Source: Caballeronia glebae (GTDB lineage Bacteria > Pseudomonadota > Gammaproteobacteria > Burkholderiales > Burkholderiaceae). From it: 64,000 nt of DNA. The notes below the pieces were generated by a model. The model was not told the DNA's origin, ran no database searches, and worked only from the letters and a program-made list of their open reading frames with translations. The number at the start of each line of letters is the position of its first letter. Position 1 is the stretch's first letter. Position numbers and translations under genes: made by a program. Shown in pieces: positions 1 through 8,313 of this stretch. The DNA is taken from assembly GCF_001545035.1 (NCBI RefSeq), contig NZ_FCOJ02000014.1, positions 1-64,000 on the forward strand, read 5' to 3'.

Positions 1-273
1 GCTTACGTGGGCTCGCTCGTCGGCGCGATGTCGCATACGCAGAAGAAACCCGGCGTCGGCGGCCAAACCGAGGAGCCCGCGCGTCATGCGGGCGTGCTCG
101 TGGCCGTGCATGTCGCGCCGGAAACGCAGGACCAGGCGGCGTCGGTACTGCGCGAGGCAGGCGGAATGGAAATCGAGCGCGCGTCGGGACGCTGGCAACA
201 AGGCCGCTGGAGCGACTTCGATCCGCTGCAGCCGCCGCATCCGGTCGGCGACTTCGCGCAAACGCGCGCGTAA
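1..273 (+). CDS. C-terminal part of a small stress-type hypothetical protein
   Basis: The reading frame is open from the first base, so the gene starts upstream of the window; only about 90 C-terminal residues are visible. They begin with a Gly/Ala-rich stretch (YVGSLVGAM), which looks like the end of a glycine-zipper membrane segment. A soluble tail follows with a VLVAVHVAPE strand and the ending WSDFDPLQPPHPVGDF. This layout resembles small general-stress proteins with a glycine-zipper core, but I cannot name the family. A hairpin terminator follows directly. Function unknown. Confidence 0.7.
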   Translation, partial: AYVGSLVGAMSHTQKKPGVGGQTEEPARHAGVLVAVHVAPETQDQAASVLREAGGMEIERASGRWQQGRWSDFDPLQPPHPVGDFAQTRA

Positions 274-301
274 TCGTTCCTCGTTGCGCTATCGATGAAA
301 T

Positions 302-325
302 GCCCGCTTCACGCGGGCGTTCGTT
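302..325 (+). terminator. Rho-independent terminator after the first gene
   Basis: GCCCGC and GCGGGC pair across a five-base loop, and TTCGTTTT follows. It lies about 30 bp after the stop of the partial upstream gene and abuts the 3' end of the convergent small gene. Confidence 0.6.
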
Positions 326-577
326 TTAAACCCAGGGCGCGTTCGGTCGATTCAGCCGCGCGTCGGACCGAATGGCGCAGTCGGCAGGCAGCACGCGAGC
401 CTTCGCCTCATTCGCTATGGGCGGCTCGCAAATGCGCCCATACACCGCGCGCGACGCCGGCGCGGATTGCACTTCCGTATCGATAACTTGTTGACGGATA
501 TGCAAGGTCAGCGCCGCCGCGACCATGGCCACCAGCACCAGATACTCGCGATGTGCCAGCCGGTTGAAAAATTTCAC
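326..577 (-). CDS. Small single-pass membrane protein, unknown function
   Basis: This encodes 83 residues from a GTG start, chosen because AGGAG lies six bases upstream of it; the same frame continues further upstream without a comparable signal. Residues about 10-25 form one hydrophobic segment (YLVLVAMVAAALTLHI) after a short basic N-terminus, so the product should be an inner-membrane protein with a mostly periplasmic tail. That tail has two cysteines (RICEPP and ADCAIRSD) that could form a disulfide bond. I do not recognise the family. Confidence 0.6.
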   Translation of the reverse strand: MKFFNRLAHREYLVLVAMVAAALTLHIRQQVIDTEVQSAPASRAVYGRICEPPIANEAKARVLPADCAIRSDARLNRPNAPWV

Positions 578-761
578 TGCGTTCTCCTGTTGCCGTTTCG
601 TGCGCGCGTCTCGATCCGGACGCGCGCTGTAGTGCGTGCGGTGCAGCAGGTCTCGTGCCGCGCGCTCGTTCATGCGGGCACGCCGCGTGCGTAGTGAAGC
701 GGCGAGCCGCATCCCGCAGGGAGAGTGCGCCGTGACAATGTCAAACGAAAAGGAGGTTCAT

Positions 762-1214
762 ATGAGCACGAATGTCGTATCGGTACTCAACGATCTTGTC
801 GAAACCTCGAAGGACGGAGAAAAGGGCTTTCTCAAGGCCGCCGAGGATACGCGTGACCCAAGCCTCAAGCTGCTATTCCAGAATCGCGCGCAAAAGTGCG
901 CTGAAGGCGCGCGCGAATTGCAGGACGTGGTCGCACGCCTGGGCGGCAAGCCCGAAACCGGCGGATCGGTGGCGGGCGCGCTGCATCGCGGCTGGGTCGA
1001 TGTGAAGTCGGCCGTGACCGGCCACAGCGATCACGCGATTCTCGCCGAATGCGAGCGCGGCGAAGATGCCGCGAAGAAGAACTATCGTGAGGCGCTCGAC
1101 AAGGATCTGCCTGCTGATATTCGGGCGGTGGTCGAGCGCCAGTATCAGGGCGTGGTGGAGAACCACGACCGCATCCGCGATCTGCGCGATCAGTACGCAG
1201 CCGCGAAGTCCTGA
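762..1214 (+). CDS. PA2169/DUF2383 family four-helix-bundle protein
   Basis: The product has 150 residues and is almost entirely predicted helix. It begins with the VVSVLNDLVETSKDGEKGF pattern typical of DUF2383/PA2169-type proteins, which fold as ferritin-like four-helix bundles and are often stress induced. Repeated acidic and histidine residues (CERGEDAAKKNY, VVENHDRIRDL) sit where ferritin-like folds carry them, but I see no complete di-iron motif. The start is the ATG five bases after a perfect AGGAGG; an upstream ATG in another context lacks this. Biochemical role unknown. Confidence 0.85.
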   Translation: MSTNVVSVLNDLVETSKDGEKGFLKAAEDTRDPSLKLLFQNRAQKCAEGARELQDVVARLGGKPETGGSVAGALHRGWVDVKSAVTGHSDHAILAECERGEDAAKKNYREALDKDLPADIRAVVERQYQGVVENHDRIRDLRDQYAAAKS

Positions 1215-1256
1215 CGCGATGAAACGCGCGGCCCCGCCAACGGGCCGCACAAAAGC

Positions 1257-1281
1257 AAACGGCCGCGTGAAGCGGCCGTTT
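1257..1281. terminator. Bidirectional terminator between convergent genes
   Basis: AAACGGCCGC and GCGGCCGTTT form a perfect 10-bp stem with a five-base loop, flanked by A-rich sequence on one side and T-rich on the other. It sits between the stops of the DUF2383 gene and the convergent small secreted protein gene. Confidence 0.65.
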
Positions 1282-1317
1282 GTCCATCGAGCGTAAAAGC
1301 CGTAAGAGCGATGCGCG

Positions 1318-1539
1318 TTACTGCGGCTGGCCCTTGTCGTTCGTGCCGAGCGCCGAAGCCGCCGCCGCTGCCGACGCACCCTTCAGCTTGTGCGCCTTGT
1401 TCTGCTGATGCAGATTGGTGCCCTTCTGCTTCTTCGCCATGGGCGCCGAAGCTGCCGCGTCGGAGGCTGCCTGGGCGAACGCCGTCGTCGAGAATGCCAG
1501 CGCGAGCGCGCCGATCAATGCCATCTTTTTCGTCTTCAT
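1318..1539 (-). CDS. Small secreted Ala/Lys-rich protein
   Basis: This encodes 73 residues starting MKTKK with a clear Sec signal peptide (hydrophobic core about 6-20, cleavage after AFAQA). The predicted mature part is about 50 residues of low-complexity sequence rich in Ala, Lys and Gln (SAPMAKKQKG, HKLKGASAAAA). The start follows a GGAG element by six bases. Short periplasmic proteins of this composition are common in Burkholderiaceae and have no defined activity. It faces a shared terminator with the upstream convergent gene. Confidence 0.75.
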   Translation of the reverse strand: MKTKKMALIGALALAFSTTAFAQAASDAAASAPMAKKQKGTNLHQQNKAHKLKGASAAAAASALGTNDKGQPQ

Positions 1540-1859
1540 GAAGAGCTCCATTTTGCCGGGGCCTCTGAACGCCGGGCTACTGCGCATTCGTGAGCCACCT
1601 GTTTGAGTATCGACCTGTACGGTCGTTCTCGTTTTTAAGTTGCGAAGTGCTGCGAGGTGATGCGCACTGCGTTTTGCGTCATGCAAGAACTTGCGACTGA
1701 AACACCGGGCGGCAGAGCCAAACCCGATGCCTCCATGCGAGAACCCGCGCTTCGTCCGACTCCTCGCTTGCGGCGATTCGTCGAACCCCACGCGGGTTCC
1801 GACCTGCTGGCACTCGACCGCGGCCCGCCGTAGCGAAGCCGGGCATACGAACTATGCCA
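1540..1859. other. Intergenic region, 320 bp
   Basis: It holds the upstream region of the small secreted protein (minus strand) and the 3' flank of the BON protein gene. I see no convincing coding frame or RNA gene. Confidence 0.5.
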
Positions 1860-2201
1860 TTAGTTGGCGGCAATTTTAAGATGGTTCTTCACGGAAGCAA
1901 CACCCGATACGTTCGAGACGACTTCTTCCGCGGCGGTCTTGTCTTCGGCCGACGGCACCGAACCCGTCAGCGACACGATGCCCGCGTGCGTCTTCACGTG
2001 GATGTGCGTGGACTTGACGTTCTTCGCGCCGAGCAGATCAGCCTTCACCTTGGTGGTGATCGCGCTGTCGTCGACCTTCTGGCCGACCGACGTGCCGGAA
2101 CCGCTCGTCGACGATGCCGAATTGGTTTGTGCGCCGACGTTGAGCGCGAACACCACACACGCGATACCACCGGCTGCTCTGAGGATTTGAGTCGTCTTCA
2201 T
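1860..2201 (-). CDS. BON-domain periplasmic protein (OsmY-like)
   Basis: This encodes 113 residues: a signal peptide (about 1-25, ending NVGAQ), a Ser/Thr/Gly-rich linker, then one BON domain (about 43-113). The BON pattern is clear: DSAITTKVKADLLG, KSTHIHVKTHAGIVSLTGSV and the final VSGVASVKNHLKI. BON domains associate with phospholipid or envelope components, and OsmY-type proteins respond to osmotic and envelope stress. The start ATG follows GGGAG by six bases. It probably acts in the periplasm as a monocistronic stress gene. Confidence 0.88.
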   Translation of the reverse strand: MKTTQILRAAGGIACVVFALNVGAQTNSASSTSGSGTSVGQKVDDSAITTKVKADLLGAKNVKSTHIHVKTHAGIVSLTGSVPSAEDKTAAEEVVSNVSGVASVKNHLKIAAN

Positions 2202-2659
2202 GTCGATACTCCCATTTTTTCGATTTTGGTCTAGCGCCGCGTTCACGCATTCATTCCTGCGCTCGACGCGGCTCTTCGATTACGTCCGCGCCGTAGCACG
2301 CGGATCGTGACCATCGATCCGCAACTTGCGTGCCGGACCCCGCGACTACGCGATCGGACGAGCGCCTAAAACCGCTCGAAACCGCCATTCGGCAAGGCGT
2401 GCGTGCGCCGCCGAACAAATCGTCGACGGACATCGGAAGGCGTGCGCTCAGCCGCCGCCACACGCCGGAAACCCGCAGCGCTTTTGTCTGAGCGCGTGTA
2501 AAAACTGCGTGAAAGAGGCCTCGGAAAGGCTGCAAAAGGAGGGAGCGGGTCGTAGAAAACGTAGTCGCGGCACGAGCTTAACCTTCGATGGCACGGTCGT
2601 TGCTTTAATGTTCCGCAAACCTGTCCATTACGTCTAGAACAATCGAGGATTAGCAAGCA
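2202..2659. other. Intergenic region upstream of rpoN, 458 bp
   Basis: It separates the BON gene (minus) from rpoN (plus) and should hold divergent promoters for both. Open frames exist on both strands, but they are arginine-rich and lack convincing ribosome binding sites, so I call no gene here. No sigma-54 type GG/GC promoter was evident by eye. Confidence 0.45.
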
Positions 2660-4147
2660 ATGCCGCCTACACTCGAACTTCGCGCGAAGCAAACGCTCGC
2701 ACTCACGCCGCGCCTTCAGCAGTCGGTCCGTCTTCTCCAGCTCTCGTCGCTGGAGTTCCAGCAGGAATTGCGAAACGCACTAGACACGAACCCGTTTCTC
2801 GAATACGACGAGTCGCAGACCGACGACAACGCACTCGGCGCCGACAACGGCAATTCCATGAGCGATTCGACCTCGTCGCCCGCCGCCGACAACGCCGCCG
2901 AGACGCCGCTCGCGCCCGAGAACGGCATGGAAAGCGAGTCAAGCGCCGATGCCGCCTCGCGCGACGATTCCATGAGCGATTACTCGTCCGACCCGTTCGG
3001 TCGCAGCGCATCGCGCAATCACGGCGACGGCGAAGGCTCCGATCCCGCCGACTGGGTGCGCATCGAGCCGTCGTTGCACGAAACGCTCCACGACTCGCTG
3101 CGCCTTTATCAGTTGAACGAACGCGATCGCGCGGTCGCGCAACTCATCATCGAGGCGCTCGATGACGACGGCTATCTGCGCCAGGAATTGAGCGAACTCG
3201 CGAATGTCGTCCCCATCGAACCCCCGCTGCACGAGGACGAACTCAACATCGCGCTCAGGCTCGTGCAGTCGCTCGACAGACCGGGCCTCGGCGCGCGCAA
3301 TCTCTCCGAATGCCTGACGCTGCAACTCCAGGCGCTCGACGAAGAAACGCCTGGCCGCGCCGTCGCGCTGGAAATCGTCGGCCATCATCTGGAGCGTCTT
3401 GCGCGCCGTGAGCAAGCCGAATTGCAGAAGAAGATCGGCTGCAGCGCGGACGATCTGCGTATCGCCTGCGCGCTCGTGCGCCGCCTCGATCCGAAGCCGG
3501 GCGAGAGCTACGGCCAGAGCGAGGACAACTACGTGGTGCCCGACGTGATCGTGCGTCCAGTGAAAAAGCAGTGGGTCGTCACGATCAATCCGGCGGTGCT
3601 GCCGCGTGCGCGCATCCACCGCATGTACGCGGAATTGTTCGCGCAGTCGGCGGGCGCGAGCCGCTCGCCGCTCGCGCAGCAACTGCAGGAAGCACGCTGG
3701 CTGATCCGCAATGCGCAGCAGCGCTTCACGACGATTCAGCGCGTGGCCGAATGCATCGTGTCGCATCAGAAAGCGTTCTTCGACTATGGCGAGATCGCGC
3801 TGAAGCCGCTCGTGCTGCGCGACGTCGCCGATGAACTCGGCCTGCACGAATCGACCATCTCGCGCGCGACGGGCAACAAGTACATGTCGACGCCGCGCGG
3901 GATCTTCGAGTTCAAGCACTTCTTCCCGCGCGAGCTTTCGACGGAAAGCGGCGGCACGTGCTCGGCCGCCGCCGTGCGCGCGCTGCTCAAGGAGATGATC
4001 TCGAAGGAAAACTCGAACGATCCGCTCTCGGATGTCAGCCTCGCGAAGATGCTCGCGGATCAGGGCGTGATCGTCGCGCGCCGGACCGTGGCGAAGTATC
4101 GTCACCTGATGAAGGTGCCGCCCGCTGAATTGCGCCGACAGGCGTAA
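2660..4147 (+). CDS. rpoN: RNA polymerase sigma-54 factor
   Basis: This encodes 495 residues, a normal length for sigma-54. Region I (1-50) is the glutamine/leucine-rich activator-interacting segment (LALTPRLQQSVRLLQLSSLEF). Region II (about 50-125) is a long acidic, serine-rich linker. The core-binding domain follows. A helix-turn-helix (about 386-405, VADELGLHESTISRATGNKY) precedes the RpoN box ARRTVAKYR at 473-481, which reads the -24 element. It directs transcription of nitrogen, motility and stress genes with ATP-dependent activators. The usual rpoN neighbours (lptB upstream, hpf downstream) are absent, so this may be a second or relocated copy; two sigma-54 activators lie within 10 kb. 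Confidence 0.97.
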   Translation: MPPTLELRAKQTLALTPRLQQSVRLLQLSSLEFQQELRNALDTNPFLEYDESQTDDNALGADNGNSMSDSTSSPAADNAAETPLAPENGMESESSADAASRDDSMSDYSSDPFGRSASRNHGDGEGSDPADWVRIEPSLHETLHDSLRLYQLNERDRAVAQLIIEALDDDGYLRQELSELANVVPIEPPLHEDELNIALRLVQSLDRPGLGARNLSECLTLQLQALDEETPGRAVALEIVGHHLERLARREQAELQKKIGCSADDLRIACALVRRLDPKPGESYGQSEDNYVVPDVIVRPVKKQWVVTINPAVLPRARIHRMYAELFAQSAGASRSPLAQQLQEARWLIRNAQQRFTTIQRVAECIVSHQKAFFDYGEIALKPLVLRDVADELGLHESTISRATGNKYMSTPRGIFEFKHFFPRELSTESGGTCSAAAVRALLKEMISKENSNDPLSDVSLAKMLADQGVIVARRTVAKYRHLMKVPPAELRRQA

Positions 4148-4222
4148 CGCATTGCACGCTCGTCAAGCGCTCGGCGACGACCCGGTCAAGCGAGGCGCCT
4201 GAGCGACAAGAGCGTAGCCGAC

Positions 4223-4252
4223 AGGCCGTCCGTTCGCCAACGGCCTTCTTTT
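4223..4252 (+). terminator. rpoN terminator
   Basis: AGGCCGT pairs with ACGGCCT across a 10-base loop, followed by TCTTTT, 76 bp after the rpoN stop. Confidence 0.65.
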
Positions 4253-4260
4253 GTCGCCAT

Positions 4261-5172
4261 TCAGCGCCAGCCCGATGCGCGATGCGTGCGCTTTCTCGCG
4301 GCCGTAGCCGAAAGCTCCGCGCCGAGCAGAAACACGGCCGCCGAGTAGTAAAGCCACATGAGGATGACCGCGAGAGACCCGGCCGCGCCGAACATGTTCG
4401 CCGTGCCCGCGTGCGCGAGATAGAACGCGAAGAGGCGTTTGCCCGCTTCGAAGAGCATCGCGGCGGCGGCGGCGCCGAGCGCGGCGTCGCGCCATAGCAT
4501 GCGCGCGGTGGGCAGGAACTTGAGCAGCACCGTGAACGCGATCATCAGCATGCCGAGCGATATCATGCGCCGCGTGAGCCCCGACAGCACGATGAACGGG
4601 CTGCCGTCGCCCAGCACCCAATGGCCGAGAATCTCGACGAGCGTGTCGAGCACGAGCACCACCGCGACGAGCAGCCCCGAACCGACCACGAGCCCGAACG
4701 ACATCAGCCGCACGCGCAGCAGCGTGACGATGCTTTCGCGCGTGCTCACGGCGGGCGTCGGCCAGATGACGTTGAGCGCGCTGTGCAGCGATGAGAATGT
4801 CGCCGATGCGCCGATCAGCACGCCCGCGGCCGACAGAATCGCCGTGCTGCGCGCGATATCCGCATGCCACGCGTTCGCGACGATCGCTTCCAGCGCGTGC
4901 GCCGCGTCCACGCCAACGACGCCGCTGATCTCGTCGAAGAGCCGGCCTTGCACGGCATCCGCGCCGAAGAAGACGCTCGCCACGGCGATTACGATGACGA
5001 GCGTTGGAGCGAGCGAGAACGCAGCGAAGAACGCGATCGCCGCCGAGAACATCAAGCAGTGGTCCTGCGACCATTGCACGACCGGATCGGCGATCCACGA
5101 GAGCCAGCCGAAGCGCGACGTGCGGCCCGATGCGACGGGCGCGGATTGCGTGGCGGAAACGTCGTGATTCAT
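4261..5172 (-). CDS. YihY/BrkB family (UPF0761) inner-membrane protein
   Basis: This encodes about 303 residues with six predicted membrane segments, starting with the family hallmark region FSAAIAFFAAFSLAPTLVIV. Further typical blocks are ARSTAILSAAGVLIGASATFSSLHSALNVIW and, near the C-terminus, GAAGSLAVILMWLYYSAAVFLLGAEL. YihY/BrkB proteins were once called ribonuclease BN by mistake; their true role is unknown, with transport or envelope maintenance suggested. I start at the ATG giving MNHDVSATQ; a TTG 24 bases upstream is possible. The C-terminus is basic and cytoplasmic. It is convergent with rpoN. Confidence 0.88.
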   Translation of the reverse strand: MNHDVSATQSAPVASGRTSRFGWLSWIADPVVQWSQDHCLMFSAAIAFFAAFSLAPTLVIVIAVASVFFGADAVQGRLFDEISGVVGVDAAHALEAIVANAWHADIARSTAILSAAGVLIGASATFSSLHSALNVIWPTPAVSTRESIVTLLRVRLMSFGLVVGSGLLVAVVLVLDTLVEILGHWVLGDGSPFIVLSGLTRRMISLGMLMIAFTVLLKFLPTARMLWRDAALGAAAAAMLFEAGKRLFAFYLAHAGTANMFGAAGSLAVILMWLYYSAAVFLLGAELSATAARKRTHRASGWR

Positions 5173-5230
5173 CGTGAGCGTGGCGAGAAGTATCAACCGA
5201 CGATGTTAGCGCCGCGAAGCGAAGCGCGTG

Positions 5231-5268
5231 TAAAAAAGCGGCGCGCTCCGTCAAGAGCGCGCCGCTTT
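5231..5268 (-). terminator. Terminator after the acidic small protein
   Basis: A 13-bp stem (AAGCGGCGCGCTC with its complement) has a six-base loop, and on the minus strand a run of six T follows. It lies just downstream of the gene ending at 5292. Confidence 0.8.
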
Positions 5269-5291
5269 CGGCTTGCGTGCGGCAATGCGCG

Positions 5292-5636
5292 TCAGGATCG
5301 ATCGGCGGCGGGGTCGGCGTCCTCGTCGGCAAGGCCGCGCGTTTCATCCTCGATTCCGTCGGGCAGGATGTCGGCGTCGGCCTGGAGATTGTTGTCGCCA
5401 TCCGCCGACGCCGCTTCGCCCGTGCCATAGCGGTCCGTATCGCTGTTCAGCTCGGCGTCGGACTGGCCGAGCGCGTGGGCGTCGAGTTCATCCTCGATAT
5501 CGCCGGGATAGCGCTTTTCGCCCTGCACGTCCGAGCCGCTGTCCGACGAATCGCTCGGGCCGAGCGCGCCGGTGCCGTGTCCCTTGCCGTATTCCGCGCC
5601 GTCGTCTTCGGGCGGGTTCAATGTGCTTCCGCTCAT
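5292..5636 (-). CDS. Acidic, disordered small protein
   Basis: This encodes 114 residues rich in Asp, Glu, Gly, Ser and Ala with no hydrophobic core, so it is probably unfolded in solution. It begins MSGSTLNPPEDDGAEYG and ends DEDADPAADRS. AAGGAGGT lies upstream of two adjacent ATG codons; the second gives the better five-base spacing, so I use it. A strong terminator follows, which makes it a single-gene unit. The composition resembles hydrophilic stress-associated proteins found near stress genes in related genomes, but no activity is known. Confidence 0.75.
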   Translation of the reverse strand: MSGSTLNPPEDDGAEYGKGHGTGALGPSDSSDSGSDVQGEKRYPGDIEDELDAHALGQSDAELNSDTDRYGTGEAASADGDNNLQADADILPDGIEDETRGLADEDADPAADRS

Positions 5637-5708
5637 CATGACCTCCTTCGTTCGTGTCCACGGTGTTTGCGCAAGTCCCGTTCCGCGAACGTTTCGGCGC
5701 GAGGCATT

Positions 5709-5743
5709 AAAAAACCCCGCGCTTCTTGCGAAGCGCGGGGTCT
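5709..5743 (-). terminator. otsA terminator
   Basis: CCCCGCGCTT pairs perfectly with AAGCGCGGGG across six bases, and on the minus strand a run of T follows. It lies 27 bp past the otsA stop. Confidence 0.85.
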
Positions 5744-5769
5744 TGAATGCATGACGGTTTTCAGCGCTC

Positions 5770-7224
5770 TCAGGCTTTCGCCGCCGGACGCTTGGCTTCG
5801 GTCGTGCCCTGCTTCACCGTCTGGACAGTCTTTTCGGTGACGGAGGTCGCCGTCGCGACGCTGCGCAGGTCCGACAGGAAGGAATCGCGCCAGACGGAAA
5901 GATTGTTCTCGCGCAGCGGCGCCATCATGTCGGCGTGACGCGCCTGACGCTCGGCGAGCGGCATCGACAATGCGCGCTCCAGCGCCTCGGACATCTGCGA
6001 CAGATCGAACGGATTGACGACGAGCGCGCCCGGCAACTGATCCGCCGCGCCCGCGAACTGCGACAAGACGAGCGCGCCCGGATCGGCTGGGTCCTGCGAC
6101 GCGACATATTCCTTCGCGACGAGATTCATGCCGTCGCGCAGCGGCGTCACGTAACCGACCTGCGAGAGCCGGAACAGCGCCATTAGCAGATTGCGCTCGT
6201 ATTTACGGTTGAGATACTGGATCGGCGTCCAGTCGAGCTGCGCGAAACGCCCGTTGATGCGGCCCGCCTCGCCTTCCAGCGTCTGACGGATGCGCTGATA
6301 AGTCTGCACGTCCGAGCGCGTCGGCGGCGCGATCTGCACGAGCGACACGCGGCCGTGCCAGCCGGGCGCATTCAGCAACAGGCGCTCGAAAGCCTGAAAG
6401 CGCTCGACGAGCCCCTTCGAATAGTCGAGACGATCGACGCTCATGATGAGCTTGCGACCGCGCATGCTGTCACGCAGGGTCTTCACCGGCTTGCGATTCC
6501 CGAACTGCTCGGCGGCCTTTGCGATGGCGTCCGGATAGATGCCGATCGGATACGCGCCGACTTTCAGCATGCGGCCGAACGCCTGCAGCATGCCGTCGTC
6601 GTCGTTGTAATGGCCGCGGCTCGTGCGCACCACGTAGTCGAGGAACGACTGCTTGTCGTTGTCCGTCTGAAAACCGACGACGTCGTACTGGCACATCGCC
6701 GCGATCAGCTCCTCGTGCGGCGGCACGGTGCGCATGATCTCGGGCACCGGAAACGGAATATGCAGGAAGAAGCCGATCGGATTCGCGACGCCGAGCTTTC
6801 GCAACTCCTGCGCGAACGGGAGCATGTGATAGTCATGCACCCAGATGATGTCGTCGGGTTTGAGCAGCGTCTTCAGCTTCGCGGCGAGGCTCGCGTTGAC
6901 GCGCATATACCCCGCATATTCCTCGCGATCGAAGCGCGAGAGGTCGTTGCGATAGTGAAAGGTCGGCCACAGCGTGGCGTTCGAGAAACCTCGGTAGTAC
7001 TGGTCGTAATCGCGACGCGTCAGCCCGACGGTCGCGTAAGTCACTTTGCCGCTGTTCTCCAGAACAGGCGCGCCCGACTCGCCGACGATCTCGCCGCTCC
7101 ACCCGAACCAGACGCCGCCACTCTCCTTCAGCGCGTCCAGAACGCCGATCGCGAGGCCGCCCGCGCTGGGCTTGCCCTCCTGGATCGGTGCGACGCGATT
7201 CGATACCACGATCAATCTGCTCAT
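5770..7224 (-). CDS. otsA: Trehalose-6-phosphate synthase
   Basis: This encodes 484 residues matching GT20 trehalose-6-phosphate synthases in length and order of motifs. The N-terminal VSNRVAP and PSAGGLAIG bind UDP-glucose, WVHDYHMLP lies near residue 125, DRLDYSKGL near 265, and PLRDGMNLVAKEY near 363. It makes trehalose-6-phosphate from UDP-glucose and glucose-6-phosphate in the cytosol, the first step of trehalose synthesis for osmotic and desiccation protection. The phosphatase otsB is not adjacent, as is usual for monocistronic otsA in Burkholderia. A GAGGTGATG element precedes the start. Confidence 0.97.
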   Translation of the reverse strand: MSRLIVVSNRVAPIQEGKPSAGGLAIGVLDALKESGGVWFGWSGEIVGESGAPVLENSGKVTYATVGLTRRDYDQYYRGFSNATLWPTFHYRNDLSRFDREEYAGYMRVNASLAAKLKTLLKPDDIIWVHDYHMLPFAQELRKLGVANPIGFFLHIPFPVPEIMRTVPPHEELIAAMCQYDVVGFQTDNDKQSFLDYVVRTSRGHYNDDDGMLQAFGRMLKVGAYPIGIYPDAIAKAAEQFGNRKPVKTLRDSMRGRKLIMSVDRLDYSKGLVERFQAFERLLLNAPGWHGRVSLVQIAPPTRSDVQTYQRIRQTLEGEAGRINGRFAQLDWTPIQYLNRKYERNLLMALFRLSQVGYVTPLRDGMNLVAKEYVASQDPADPGALVLSQFAGAADQLPGALVVNPFDLSQMSEALERALSMPLAERQARHADMMAPLRENNLSVWRDSFLSDLRSVATATSVTEKTVQTVKQGTTEAKRPAAKA

Positions 7225-7414
7225 TACAGCATCACCTCATCGGTTGTCGTTGCATGCTCGAAGTGGCGATCAAGGGTACGCAAAAGCTGTGCCTTTTTGC
7301 TGATTTTATGAACGAACATTTGTATGAAGATGTTACGGACAAACGAAAACACGCGGCAAAGGCCCGCCGCGTAGAAATTTTTGTTCTTGTGCCGGATGCT
7401 GCGGCCGGCCGGAA

Positions 7415-7651
7415 TCACGAGTCCTGCTCGGAACCCAGATCGCGCTGATAGTCGATCCCTTCCTTCCGCACGCCGCCCTGATTGTGTTCGCCGTCGGGCG
7501 GCACGCCGGGCGCGGGACGGTTCTGCGACGCGGGATCGTGATCGGCGGGCGGTGCGGACGCGCCCTGCCCGCCGGCTGCCTTGGCGGCTTCGGCGCGTGC
7601 TTCGCGCTTGGACGAGTGACGCGCGGAGCGTCGAAGTGCGGGATGCCTCAT
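7415..7651 (-). CDS. Small hydrophilic Ala/Pro-rich protein
   Basis: This encodes 78 residues. The N-terminal half is basic and helical (MRHPALRRSARHSSKREARAE) and the rest is Pro/Gly/Asp-rich and likely disordered, ending YQRDLGSEQDS. The ATG follows GGAGG by six bases, a strong translation signal for a short gene. No family recognised. It is one of three short low-complexity genes around otsA, all on the minus strand. Confidence 0.65.
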   Translation of the reverse strand: MRHPALRRSARHSSKREARAEAAKAAGGQGASAPPADHDPASQNRPAPGVPPDGEHNQGGVRKEGIDYQRDLGSEQDS

Positions 7652-7731
7652 GATGCCTCCAGATAAGAAGGCCGTCGCGATAGTGACGTCGGCGGCGCCG
7701 GACGGATGCGCTGCGATGAGCGCGGCTTCAG

Positions 7732-7765
7732 AAAAAACGACCGGCGACAGAGCGTGTCGCCGGTC
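7732..7765 (-). terminator. Terminator after the proline-rich small gene
   Basis: GACCGGCGACA and TGTCGCCGGTC form a perfect 11-bp stem over a five-base loop, with six T residues on the minus strand. It isolates the gene ending at 7874 from the gene starting at 7651. Confidence 0.85.
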
Positions 7766-7873
7766 ATCGTTGCGTTTTCCGTTGTAATCCCTACGTATGG
7801 GATGAAAGTTATTCAAACCTGGCACGAATTCTGGGCATTGTCCAACGTCGGCTTCAAACGTCCTTCTGTCGCG

Positions 7874-8092
7874 TTAATACACGTGCGGTGAATCGCCGGG
7901 CCCTGGCGGCGGATCGCCGATCGGCTGCGACGGCGGTTCCGGCGGCTCGCGCGTCGGGTCCGGATTGGTGTCGGGCGGCATCGGCGCGGGCGGCGGCTGA
8001 TCGGGCGGCGTTACCGGCGGATCCGGCGGCTGCGGCGTCTGGGCTTCGATACCGGCGCCATCGGAAGCGCGATTCGACATGCTGAGTGACAT
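7874..8092 (-). CDS. Proline-rich small protein
   Basis: This encodes 72 residues. After a short N-terminus (MSLSMSNRASDGAGIEAQ) about half of the residues are proline, in PPDPP, PPDQPP and PPEPP blocks, with Asp and Gly, ending PGDSPHVY. It has no membrane segment or signal peptide. The start follows AAGGAG at a normal distance, and a terminator lies downstream. Such a chain would be extended and disordered; no family or function is recognised. Confidence 0.65.
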   Translation of the reverse strand: MSLSMSNRASDGAGIEAQTPQPPDPPVTPPDQPPPAPMPPDTNPDPTREPPEPPSQPIGDPPPGPGDSPHVY

Positions 8093-8254
8093 GATGGGCT
8101 CCTTGCGGTCTTGTGATCGTACTTTCCCCATCCGCGCCACCTCGATGCAACTGCGCGGATGTCATTCGATCGGCAGCAAGGGACATGCCCCTCGGACACA
8201 TCGGGTCTGCGCCCTCCTGAGACATTATCGGCGTAGAAAACGCGCCTGCCAATG

Positions 8255-8288
8255 AAAAACGCCTGCGGTTTTAATGGCCGCAGGCGTT
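8255..8288 (-). terminator. Terminator of the sigma-54 response regulator gene
   Basis: AACGCCTGCGG pairs with CCGCAGGCGTT, followed on the minus strand by five T residues, 26 bp past the stop at 8314. Confidence 0.8.
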
Positions 8289-8313
8289 GATTTCGTCTAA
8301 AGATAAGCGAAGT

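Noticed and set aside
7819-7836. Second TGGCAC motif
   Set aside because: Followed by CTGGG at the -12 position, which lacks the GC pair of a sigma-54 promoter.
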